64,000 nt of DNA, taken from assembly GCF_012163155.1 (NCBI RefSeq), contig NZ_JAAVUN010000008.1, positions 1-64,000 of the forward strand. Reading direction: 5' to 3'. This DNA comes from Kocuria subflava (GTDB lineage: Bacteria > Actinomycetota > Actinomycetes > Actinomycetales > Micrococcaceae). The position numbers were made by a program, and so were the translations under genes. Positions within the stretch are counted from its first letter, which is position 1, and the number at the start of each line of letters is the position of its first letter. Below the pieces are notes generated by a model. It was given only the letters and a program-made list of their open reading frames with translations. It had not been told where the DNA came from and did no database searches. Shown here one piece after another: positions 6,845-14,502 of this stretch.

Positions 6845-9718
6845 ATGCACCCCCTGATTATTGAGGTGGGCAGCACCATCCGCGAGCTGGACCCGTGGCG
6901 CCCCTGGACCGTGGGTTCCTCGCAGTACGCGGACATCCAGTTGCAGTCGCCGGCCATCCAGGACATCCACGTGATTCTGCGCTGGAGTGGGGATTGCTGG
7001 ACGGTGGAGGACCGCGGCACCCGCACGGGTACTGCCATGAATGGGTACATGCTCATGGCCAACATGGCGGCCATCATCACGGGCCCCACTCGGTTGAGCC
7101 TGGCCCCCGGTACGGGTGCAGGGGCTGAGTTCAAGGTCATGGACCCGCCCGCACCGGACCCGCAGACTTCCGCGGATCCCGCCGCCGGTTACGGTTTTGT
7201 GCCGGATCCTGCTGCGGCACCCGCCGCCGACACCGCTCAGCCGCAGCCAGACCAGACCTACGGGATCGTGGCCCCCACGCACCACGACGACAACAACACC
7301 AACGACGACGCATCCTCCCGCATCCATTCGGCCGACATCCCTGTGGCCTCCGCAGAGCCCACCGTGGCCGCCATCAGCATCAACCGGGCCACTGCAGGTC
7401 TGGACGGCACACCATCCGGCCCAGGGCAGATCCGGCGGGAGGCCGGATCGGAGGGCAGCCCCTCTGCCTCTGGCGTTGATCCGTCCGCACCGGTGGTGGA
7501 GGCCCAGCAGCGCTCCTGGGTCAACCGCATGGACAACACGGAAATCATGCCTGCCTCCCCCAGCCCGGAGGACGAGCGTTCAGGCATGCGCCTGTCCCCG
7601 GCCTTCCGCCCGGCTGTTCCTGGCGAGTCCATCATCGTGGGCCGGGATGCCTCCGCTGATGTGCTGATCGACGGTCTGTTGGTCTCCCGCCAGCATGCCC
7701 GCCTGACCCGCACCGGTGACGGTGCCACCATCACGGACCTGGGTTCCACCAACGGCACCTGGGTGGATGGTCAACGCATCACCAGCACCGTCCCCCTGCA
7801 CGTGGGGTCCCAGGTGGTGATCGGCGGCGTGCCCTTCCGCCAGACTTCGGTGGGTCTGTGTGAGCTGATCCGCGCCGAAGGCAACATGTCCATCGTGGTG
7901 CGGGATCTGACCTTCTCCGTGCTTGATCGGATCAACCCCAAAATGAAGCGCACCCTGGTGGATGACGTCTCCTTGGAGATCCCGGACCGGTCCCTGATTG
8001 CGGTGATCGGCCCATCCGGTGCCGGCAAGTCCACCTTCCTGAACTGTTTGCTGGGTGAGATCAACCCGGACCGCGGACGGATCGAGTACCACGGACTGGA
8101 CATGTCCCAGTTCGGCCCGGTGCTCTCATCCCAGATCGGCATGGTGCCCCAGGAGGACGTGCTGCACCGGGATCTGACCGCCGAACAGGTCCTGGAAGCC
8201 ACGGCCGCCCTGCGCCTGCCCGAAGACGTGGACAAGCAACAACGTCAGAGCCGCATCTCTGCGGTCATCGAGTCATTGGGACTCACCGAACACGCCCGCA
8301 CCCCGGTCAGACAACTCTCCGGTGGCCAGCGCAAACGCGTGTCCACGGCCATGGAACTGCTGACCGGGCCCCGCTATCTGTTCCTGGACGAGCCCACCTC
8401 CGGTCTGGATCCGGACATGGACTTTGAGGTCATGGACCTCTTGCGCCGGATGGCCCACGGTGAGGTCGGCGGCCGGGAGGGCTCCACCGTCGTCGTGATT
8501 ACCCACTCCACCGCCAATCTGGACCTGGCGGACAAGGTGCTGGTGCTGGCCCCCGGTGGTTCGGTGGCCTACTTTGGCGATCCGGACGGGATGATGCCGT
8601 ACTTTGAGCGCTCCCAGAACCTGGGCCCGCAGGTGCGTGAGGTCTACAAGGGGCTCAAGGAGGATCCGGCATCCGCAGCGGCTGCCTTCCGGACCGAGGT
8701 CTTCCACGTGACCCACGAACGCCTGGCGGCCCAGACACCGGCCGGCCCGCAGAAGCAGGTGACCCGCCGCGGCATGTTCCAGCTGGGGGTGCTGCTGCGC
8801 CGTCAGATCCAGCTGATGCGCACCGATCTGCCGTCCGTGATGGTGACCACCTTTGTGGCACCGGCCCTCTTGGCGCTGTTGGTGCTGGTGGTCCCGGGTG
8901 ATCACGGGCTGACCTACCCGCAGTCCTCGGAATCGGAGATCAACCAGCCGCAGATCGTGCTGATCGTGATTCTGCTGGCGGCCGTGGCCATTGGTCTATT
9001 CCCCGCCTGTCGGACATTCCTGGACGAGAAACAGATCTTCCTGCGGGAAGCCCGAACCGGGTTGGGGGTGTGGCCCTATGTGGGGGCCAAGACCCTGGTG
9101 ACCATCGTGACCTCACTGATTCAGTCGGCCATCCTGGTGTTCACAGTCCTGTTGCTGATCCCGCATGACTCGATGGCTTCCTGGGGGCCGATGTGGCTGG
9201 AACTGTGGCTGGTCACGTTCTTGCTGATCATGACCTCCTGGCTGCTGGGCTTCCTGGTTTCCGCTCTGGTGGGCCGCTCTGACGTTGCCATGAACACCGC
9301 CTCCTTGCTGGTGGTGGTGCAGCTGATCTTCTGCGGCGGCCTGTTCGCCATGGAGGGAGTCTCCGACACCGCGTCCAAGGTGGTTCCCACGCGCTGGGCC
9401 TACGCCGCGATGGCCCAGTCTGCGGACATCAACCAGATCGTACGCACCGCAGCAGTCGCACTACCCCAGGAGGAGGCCAATGCCGAGGCCCAGGAGGCTC
9501 ACGACGAAGCCGTGACGGCCGCACAGGACGCGGGCCTGCCCGCACCGGAGGCACCCGAGATCCCCGAGGTGGACACTTCCAGTGCCGTTCTGGATTCGAT
9601 GTGGGAGCAAGGCACCCTGCAGTGGTGGGGTTCAACGGGCATCACCGCGGGCTTTGGTGTGGCATTCCTGTTGCTCTCGGTACTTTCGATCCGCCGGGTC
9701 AAGAAGCGCAAGCACTGA
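6845..9718 (+). CDS. FHA-FHA-ABC exporter fusion (Rv1747-like)
   Basis: A 957-residue polypeptide from the ATG at 6845, which has a good Shine-Dalgarno (GAAGGAG). Order: an N-terminal FHA-like domain (about 1-98), a low-complexity linker, a second well-conserved FHA domain (about 262-338; GRDASADV, SRQHARL, STNGTW), an ABC ATPase, then an ABC-2 membrane domain with about 6 helices. In the ATPase, Walker A GPSGAGKST is near 389, LSGGQRKRVS near 491 and Walker B YLFLDEPTSGLD near 512. FHA domains bind phosphothreonine, so the exporter is probably controlled by a Ser/Thr kinase. In the mycobacterial relative Rv1747 the cargo is linked to cell-envelope glycolipid. A large Ala/Glu-rich insertion lies before the last helix. 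Confidence 0.88.
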   Translation: MHPLIIEVGSTIRELDPWRPWTVGSSQYADIQLQSPAIQDIHVILRWSGDCWTVEDRGTRTGTAMNGYMLMANMAAIITGPTRLSLAPGTGAGAEFKVMDPPAPDPQTSADPAAGYGFVPDPAAAPAADTAQPQPDQTYGIVAPTHHDDNNTNDDASSRIHSADIPVASAEPTVAAISINRATAGLDGTPSGPGQIRREAGSEGSPSASGVDPSAPVVEAQQRSWVNRMDNTEIMPASPSPEDERSGMRLSPAFRPAVPGESIIVGRDASADVLIDGLLVSRQHARLTRTGDGATITDLGSTNGTWVDGQRITSTVPLHVGSQVVIGGVPFRQTSVGLCELIRAEGNMSIVVRDLTFSVLDRINPKMKRTLVDDVSLEIPDRSLIAVIGPSGAGKSTFLNCLLGEINPDRGRIEYHGLDMSQFGPVLSSQIGMVPQEDVLHRDLTAEQVLEATAALRLPEDVDKQQRQSRISAVIESLGLTEHARTPVRQLSGGQRKRVSTAMELLTGPRYLFLDEPTSGLDPDMDFEVMDLLRRMAHGEVGGREGSTVVVITHSTANLDLADKVLVLAPGGSVAYFGDPDGMMPYFERSQNLGPQVREVYKGLKEDPASAAAAFRTEVFHVTHERLAAQTPAGPQKQVTRRGMFQLGVLLRRQIQLMRTDLPSVMVTTFVAPALLALLVLVVPGDHGLTYPQSSESEINQPQIVLIVILLAAVAIGLFPACRTFLDEKQIFLREARTGLGVWPYVGAKTLVTIVTSLIQSAILVFTVLLLIPHDSMASWGPMWLELWLVTFLLIMTSWLLGFLVSALVGRSDVAMNTASLLVVVQLIFCGGLFAMEGVSDTASKVVPTRWAYAAMAQSADINQIVRTAAVALPQEEANAEAQEAHDEAVTAAQDAGLPAPEAPEIPEVDTSSAVLDSMWEQGTLQWWGSTGITAGFGVAFLLLSVLSIRRVKKRKH

Positions 9719-9842
9719 CACTTGAGCCCCGGCTCCGATCCACCGCGGTCAGTGGCCCGCTGTGATCCAGATGGCAGGATGGATCCCGACTGCGCCAACC
9801 CGCCGCAGTGACAAGAGCCGCACGCTCAAGGAGGCCCTGACC

Positions 9843-10679
9843 GTGGTGAACCCCACCGACTCCCATGACCCATTCGATCTGGCCCAGCAGGCAGCTGATG
9901 CCCTCCGGCAACGCACCGGAGTGGACACCCACCACGTGGCGTTGACCCTGGGTTCGGGGTGGGGCGGGGCAGCTGAGCTGCTGGGTGAGACCGTGGCGGA
10001 GATCCCCGCCACGGAGATTCCCGGGTTCTCCAAGCCTGCCCTGGAGGGGCACGTGGGAACCCTGCGGTCGATTCGACTGGCCGCCCCGGACTCCGACGGC
10101 CGGCAGCGTCACGCACTGGTGATCGGGGCCCGCACGCACTTCTACGAAGGACGCGGTGTCCGTGCGGTCGTCCACGGTGTGCGCACGGCAGCGGCTGCCG
10201 GGGCCACCACCATGGTCCTGACCAACGGATGTGGTGGGCTCAATCCCAGCTGGTCGCCAGGGACGCCGGTGTTGATCTCCGATCACGTCAACCTCACGGC
10301 CACCTCACCCTTGGAAGGGGCCACGTTCGTGGATCTCACGGACCTGTACTCCCAGCGTCTGCGGGAGATCGCCCGGTCCGTGGACCCGTCCCTGGATGAG
10401 GGGGTCTACGCCCAGTTCCCCGGTCCGCATTACGAAACCCCTGCAGAGGTCCACATGGCAGGTGTTCTGGGGGCAGATCTGGTGGGCATGTCCACGGCGC
10501 TGGAAGCCATTGCCGCGCGCCACGCCGGTCTGGAGGTCCTGGGGATCTCGCTGGTCACCAATTTGGCGGCAGGAATCCAGCAGACCCCGCTGTCCCACCA
10601 GGAAGTGGTGGAGGCCGGGCAGGCCGCCGCCCCACGGATTGCCCGACTGTTGGCAGAAATCGTAGGAGCCATCCGATGA
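9843..10679 (+). CDS. punA: Purine nucleoside phosphorylase (trimeric type)
   Basis: Cleaves inosine/guanosine and deoxy forms with phosphate to free base and (deoxy)ribose-1-phosphate. The 278-residue form starting at GTG 9843 is preferred because AAGGAGG (9828-9834) lies 8 bases upstream; a longer in-frame start at 9762 lacks this. Motifs include the phosphate-binding LGSGWG, GPHYETPAE, GMSTALEAIAARH and TNLAAGI. It overlaps the next gene by ATGA, so the two are translationally coupled. The product ribose-1-phosphate is a natural substrate for the downstream mutase. Confidence 0.93.
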   Translation: MVNPTDSHDPFDLAQQAADALRQRTGVDTHHVALTLGSGWGGAAELLGETVAEIPATEIPGFSKPALEGHVGTLRSIRLAAPDSDGRQRHALVIGARTHFYEGRGVRAVVHGVRTAAAAGATTMVLTNGCGGLNPSWSPGTPVLISDHVNLTATSPLEGATFVDLTDLYSQRLREIARSVDPSLDEGVYAQFPGPHYETPAEVHMAGVLGADLVGMSTALEAIAARHAGLEVLGISLVTNLAAGIQQTPLSHQEVVEAGQAAAPRIARLLAEIVGAIR

Positions 10680-12520
10680 ACACGGCACCCTCCCCCGCCT
10701 CCCCCCTCTGGCCCGGTTCCGGAGCGCACCTGTTGGAGGCGGTTCGCTCATGGATCGCGCAGGACCCGGATGCTGAAACCCGGCAGGAGCTGGAAAAACT
10801 GGTGGCCACCGCCACGGATCCATCTGCCGGTGAAAAGGCTGCTCAGACGGCGGTGGCCGATCTGGCGCAGCGGTTCTCCGGCACCCTGCAGTTCGGCACG
10901 GCAGGGCTACGAGCCGAACTCGGCGCGGGTCCGATGCGCATGAACCGCGTGGTGGTCCAACGTGCGGCAGCCGGTGTTGCCGCCCACGTGCTGGAGGTGG
11001 CCGGAGGAGATGCCGAACGCGCACCCCGGGCCGTGATCGGTTTCGATTCCCGGAAGAACTCTCAGGTTTTTGCCCAGGACACCGCTGCGGTCTTCACCGC
11101 TGCTGGACTGGAAACCCTGATCATGCCGCGTCCGCTGCCCACCCCTGTGCTGGCCTGGGCCGTCAGGGAGTACGACGCCGAAGTGGGTGTGATGGTCACC
11201 GCCTCCCACAACCCTGCAGCGGACAACGGGTACAAGATCTATCTGGGTGGGCGTGCCGTTGAGGACAACGGTCGCGGATGCCAGATCGTGCCGCCGCATG
11301 ACAGCCAGATCGCCGCGCACATTGATGCTGTGGGTGATCTGCGTCAACTCCCCGTGGCCCAGGACGGGTGGACCGTGCTGCCCTACCTGGTGGAATCACA
11401 CTATTTGGACGCGATCGTGCCCGGTGGCACCGGCGGGACCCGGGAGTCAGCGGCCAACCCAGGTCTACCTGGTGCCGCAACAGCTCCGGCGGGTGCTGGA
11501 GCGTCGTCGTCGCCCAAGATTGTGCTGACCGCCATGCACGGCGTGGGTGGACCCACCACTGTGGAGGCACTGGCCCGCGCGGGGTTCGCGGACGTGCACC
11601 CCGTGCGCGCGCAACACACCCCGGATCCGACCTTCCCCACGGTGGCCTTCCCCAACCCGGAGGAACCGGGTGCCCTTGACCTGGCCTTCGAGTTGGCCCG
11701 GGAGGTGGGGGCTGATCTGATCATCGCCAATGACCCCGACGCCGACCGCTGCGCCGTTGCCGTTCCCGACGCCCACCACCCCGCCTTCGTGGACGGGTGG
11801 CGGATGCTGCGCGGGGATGAAGTGGGTGTGCTGCTGGGTCTGGCGGCCCTGCGTTATCACGCCGGGGAGGCCGGGGCTGTGGTGGCCAACTCGATTGTGT
11901 CCTCCCGTTGGCTGGGACGGATGGCTGCGGCAGCCGGTGTGGAACACCGGGAGACCCTCACCGGCTTCAAGTGGATTACCCGGCAGCCGGGGATCATCTA
12001 CGGCTACGAGGAAGCCCTGGGTTACTGCATCCAGCCGCAGACCGTGAGGGACAAGGACGGCATCTCCGCCGCCGTCGCCGTGGCACAACTGGCGCAGCAG
12101 GCAGCCACGCTGGGCCGGTCCCTGGCCGATGAGTTAGCATCCCTGGCGGTGGAACACGGGTTGTTCACCACGGATCAGCTTTCCATCAGGGTTTCTGACC
12201 TTTCCCTGATTCCGCAGATGATGACCACGCTGCGGGAGCACACCCCCACGGAGCTGGCCGGCTCCCCCGTGGTGGAGGTCCGTGACCTTGCCAATCCGCC
12301 TGCGGACTCACCGCTGCCGCCCACGGACGGTTTGCTGTTGCTCACGGCAGATGACACTCGCGTGATCGTGCGTCCTTCCGGCACGGAACCCAAGCTCAAG
12401 TGCTACCTGGAGGCGGTCACGGAGGTGGGCGACGTCGTCGACCTCCCGGCGGCCCGAACGGAGAGCACCAAGCGCCTGTCCGCAGTGGCGACCCAGCTAC
12501 AGGCACTCCTGAGCGCCTGA
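10676..12520 (+). CDS. pmmB: Phosphoglucomutase/phosphomannomutase family protein
   Basis: A 614-residue alpha-D-phosphohexomutase. The phosphoserine loop TASHNPAADNGYK has the catalytic Ser near residue 176. The Mg-binding loop is DPDADR, the sugar-binding motif GYEEALGY, and the C-terminal phosphate loop RPSGTEPK. It overlaps punA by four bases. In actinobacteria this neighbour of punA is annotated PmmB and probably converts (deoxy)ribose-1-phosphate to the 5-phosphate, although hexose substrates are also possible. A short Ala/Gly/Ser-rich insertion (about residues 260-280) makes it longer than the usual 540-570 residues. deoC about 7.5 kb downstream would consume deoxyribose-5-phosphate. 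Confidence 0.88.
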   Translation: MNTAPSPASPLWPGSGAHLLEAVRSWIAQDPDAETRQELEKLVATATDPSAGEKAAQTAVADLAQRFSGTLQFGTAGLRAELGAGPMRMNRVVVQRAAAGVAAHVLEVAGGDAERAPRAVIGFDSRKNSQVFAQDTAAVFTAAGLETLIMPRPLPTPVLAWAVREYDAEVGVMVTASHNPAADNGYKIYLGGRAVEDNGRGCQIVPPHDSQIAAHIDAVGDLRQLPVAQDGWTVLPYLVESHYLDAIVPGGTGGTRESAANPGLPGAATAPAGAGASSSPKIVLTAMHGVGGPTTVEALARAGFADVHPVRAQHTPDPTFPTVAFPNPEEPGALDLAFELAREVGADLIIANDPDADRCAVAVPDAHHPAFVDGWRMLRGDEVGVLLGLAALRYHAGEAGAVVANSIVSSRWLGRMAAAAGVEHRETLTGFKWITRQPGIIYGYEEALGYCIQPQTVRDKDGISAAVAVAQLAQQAATLGRSLADELASLAVEHGLFTTDQLSIRVSDLSLIPQMMTTLREHTPTELAGSPVVEVRDLANPPADSPLPPTDGLLLLTADDTRVIVRPSGTEPKLKCYLEAVTEVGDVVDLPAARTESTKRLSAVATQLQALLSA

Positions 12521-12539
12521 GACCCCTCCCCCCCCTCCA

Positions 12540-12601
12540 GCCGAGACCGAGGTTTAGGCCCGAAACTGCATACTAGATCGGGCCTAAACCTCGGTCTCGG
12601 C
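12540..12601. repeat. Family B palindrome, copy 1
   Basis: Perfect 24-bp arms at 12540-12563 and 12578-12601 (arm begins GCCGAGACCGAGGTTTAGGC) around a 14-nt loop AACTGCATACTAGA. It lies 20 bases after the pmmB stop, preceded by a C-run, and probably terminates the punA-pmmB operon. A second copy is at 13088-13149, and a relic of the loop is at 17170-17190. Confidence 0.9.
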
Positions 12602-12688
12602 GGGAGGGGGCAGGCGCCCAGGAGCGTATCCATCGGGCTCCGTGTTCATCCGGAGATCAACCTCATGCATTGCTGCTCGGCGCAAGCG

Positions 12689-12922
12689 TCAACGGCTGGG
12701 CCCAGCTACTCCTGTGGAATCGCGGCCATGATCCGGATGAGTGCTTCGTGAAGAACGCGAAACCAGTTCGGTCACGGTGGAGAACATCAGCACGGCCAGG
12801 ATCGCGATTCCCCACCGGAACGCCACGGGCAGATCAGTGGTGACATCCAGGACGATGTTGACCACGAGTGCCAGTAAAACGCTACAAACCACGGTGAGCG
12901 TCGGCTTGTGCTTTGCCATCAT
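12689..12922 (-). CDS. Small putative membrane protein
   Basis: A 77-residue reading frame from ATG 12922 (ATG 12919 is equally possible; a TTG lies four codons upstream). Two hydrophobic segments are visible: TLTVVCSVLLALVVNIVLDV and FRWGIAILAVLMFSTVTELV. The tail is polar (SRSSRSTHPDHGRDSTGVAGPSR). The hydrophobic pattern suggests a small two-helix membrane protein. No family was recognised and no strong Shine-Dalgarno is present. It is the only plausible gene between the two family B palindromes. Confidence 0.45.
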   Translation of the reverse strand: MMAKHKPTLTVVCSVLLALVVNIVLDVTTDLPVAFRWGIAILAVLMFSTVTELVSRSSRSTHPDHGRDSTGVAGPSR

Positions 12923-13087
12923 GATTTCAGTCAAACACTCGGTTCAAAGCAAGATCAAGTGCCTTGTCAACGGTGGTCGGCCCCGTGGCCGCGAGAGGGG
13001 TGCCGCGGTCGCTTCACCAACGCCCGTGGCCGGCGCAGGTTCCAGGACCGGAGCAGGCACCTCACTGGTGAGCACGGGACACCACCC
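12923..13087. other. Intergenic stretch between small ORF and palindrome
   Basis: Non-coding in my reading. It holds the upstream region of the small minus-strand ORF. I see no repeat or RNA gene in it beyond the adjoining family B palindrome. Confidence 0.4.
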
Positions 13088-13149
13088 GCCGATACCGAGG
13101 TTAAGGCCCGAAACCGCGTACTAGATCGGGCCTTAACCTCGGTCTCGGC
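13088..13149. repeat. Family B palindrome, copy 2
   Basis: Arms of 24 bp at 13088-13111 and 13126-13149 with a single T/C mismatch. Loop AACCGCGTACTAGA differs from copy 1 by two transitions. The stem change GGTTTAGG to GGTTAAGG is compensated on the other arm, so pairing is maintained. It lies just past the stop of the minus-strand chelatase gene (13165) and could terminate it. Confidence 0.9.
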
Positions 13150-13164
13150 GGTGTTTGGGGAGGG

Positions 13165-13944
13165 TCAGGCGCCCAGGAGCGCGCGGCCTTGTTCCCAGCG
13201 CTTGACGACGACGTCCACCACCTCGGCGGGCACCTCCGCACCGTCGATCAACAGTGGCTCGGTGACGCGCCCACCTGTTGCCGCATGCTCCGACGGCGCC
13301 CCGGGGGCAGGGGTTTGAGCAGCTGCAGCGGCATCGCGGTGGAACACCCCAGGTGCCACGTGGAAGGAGACTGTGGTCACGTGATGTGCCCCGTTGTGCC
13401 AGGCCTCGGCCACGGCTTGGTGGGCCTTGGGGTGGGCAGCGGAGACGAATCCCGTGGTCACGGGGCGCCCGGTGAGTTCTTCAAGGTCAGCGGCCTGTTG
13501 GCGTACAGCTCGAACGGCCCTGGCATCGGAGGATCCGGCGGCCACCATGACCAGATGCGGATCGGGGTCGGTTTCAGCCACACCGGTCTCCCCGAGTTCA
13601 GTCTCCATGATCCGGCGCGCCATCAGCTCGGACAGCAACCTGTCCGGGCCAAGAGCATCCGTGACCACGTGATGCGGCCGATCAGCCACGGTCTCCGCCA
13701 AGTCCTTGTAGACGTGGAACCCGGCCGCCAACAGCAGTGGCACTATCACCACCGGGCGATCCGCGAACTCCTCACACCGTGCTTCAACATTGGGTTCCTG
13801 AACGTCAACCCAGGTCAAAACAACCTCAGCGGACGGAAGTGCTTGGGATACGGCTTGCGCGATCTCCTGGGTGGCAACTTGGGCGCTGCGTGCCCGGGAT
13901 CCGTGGGCACACAGCAGCAGGACGGGGTCAGCAGAAGGTCTCAC
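13165..13944 (-). CDS. Sirohydrochlorin chelatase (SirB/CbiX-like)
   Basis: A 259-residue two-lobed chelatase that would insert Fe2+ into sirohydrochlorin to make siroheme, the cofactor of the neighbouring nitrite reductase. Metal-binding His14 sits in CAHGSR and His77 in LLLAAGFHVYKDL, as in CbiX/SirB proteins. A second, less conserved lobe follows (LVMVAAGSSDARA..., TTVSFHVAPGVFHRD). The ATG at 13944 overlaps the nirD stop by ATGA, so the pair forms an operon. Together with CobA-HemD at 18029 and NirB it completes a local siroheme pathway, except that no precorrin-2 dehydrogenase is seen here. Confidence 0.85.
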   Translation of the reverse strand: MRPSADPVLLLCAHGSRARSAQVATQEIAQAVSQALPSAEVVLTWVDVQEPNVEARCEEFADRPVVIVPLLLAAGFHVYKDLAETVADRPHHVVTDALGPDRLLSELMARRIMETELGETGVAETDPDPHLVMVAAGSSDARAVRAVRQQAADLEELTGRPVTTGFVSAAHPKAHQAVAEAWHNGAHHVTTVSFHVAPGVFHRDAAAAAQTPAPGAPSEHAATGGRVTEPLLIDGAEVPAEVVDVVVKRWEQGRALLGA

Positions 13945-14300
13945 GCGCCCAATTCAACCAGCACGCGGCCGTCCTCCACACTGACCTTGTGAACAGGCAG
14001 GGTGAAGTCGGCACCGGTCCGGCAGGAGCCGTCACGGAGGTCATAAACCTCCTTGTAGAGCGGCGATGCCAGGGTGGGAACACCGTCCACGGTCTCCCCA
14101 ACAATGCCGCGTGCCATCACCAGGGCGCCCGAATTGGGGTCGGCGTGATCGCAGGCATAGACGGTGTCATCCTGCATACGAAACACCGCGATCTGACGCT
14201 GCCCGACCAAGGCCACCTCACCCCAGTCACGTTCCAAGTCATCCAAGGTGCAGATCTCAACTGGTCCTTGGACAGCGGTCTGCGTTGCCTCTGCGCTCAC
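13941..14300 (-). CDS. nirD: Nitrite reductase small subunit NirD (Rieske-like fold)
   Basis: A 119-residue protein when started at GTG 14300, which has GGAAGG about 8 bases upstream; a longer frame begins at 14348. The sequence VEICTLDDL...GEVALVGQRQIAVFRMQDDTVYACDHADP...SPLYKEVYDLRDG...VHKVSVEDGRVLV is characteristic of NirD. It keeps the Rieske fold but lacks the full Cys-His cluster-ligand pairs, as is usual for NirD. It partners NirB in NAD(P)H-dependent reduction of nitrite to ammonium. Unusually, it is transcribed away from nirB and coupled instead to the chelatase gene. Confidence 0.9.
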   Translation of the reverse strand: MSAEATQTAVQGPVEICTLDDLERDWGEVALVGQRQIAVFRMQDDTVYACDHADPNSGALVMARGIVGETVDGVPTLASPLYKEVYDLRDGSCRTGADFTLPVHKVSVEDGRVLVELGA

Positions 14301-14502
14301 TGTGTCACCTTCCGTAACGGCTCTGCCACGATCAGCACTCCCAAGCATCCGGCGGCAACCGCATGACCCTGGAGCACCAAGAGTGATTCCATGTCATCAG
14401 AGGGCCGCGCGAGCACCCAAGCCGTTGCCGCAGATTCCATGTGCAGCGCAGATCGCAGCCGCCCAGGTGACCGATCAGGAACCAGCCGTAGGAGGCCATT
14501 CC
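14301..14502. promoter_or_regulatory. Divergent nirD / nirB control region
   Basis: A 202-base divergent intergenic region. The 10-mer GATTCCATGT occurs twice (14385-14394 and 14433-14442), and a related CATTCCATG covers the nirB start. These could be binding sites for a nitrogen regulator, but no known consensus was matched. Confidence 0.35.

Noticed and set aside
14248-14502. N-terminal extension of NirB to 14248
   Set aside because: It overlaps divergent nirD, and the ATG at 14503 has a strong Shine-Dalgarno and matches the family's usual length.
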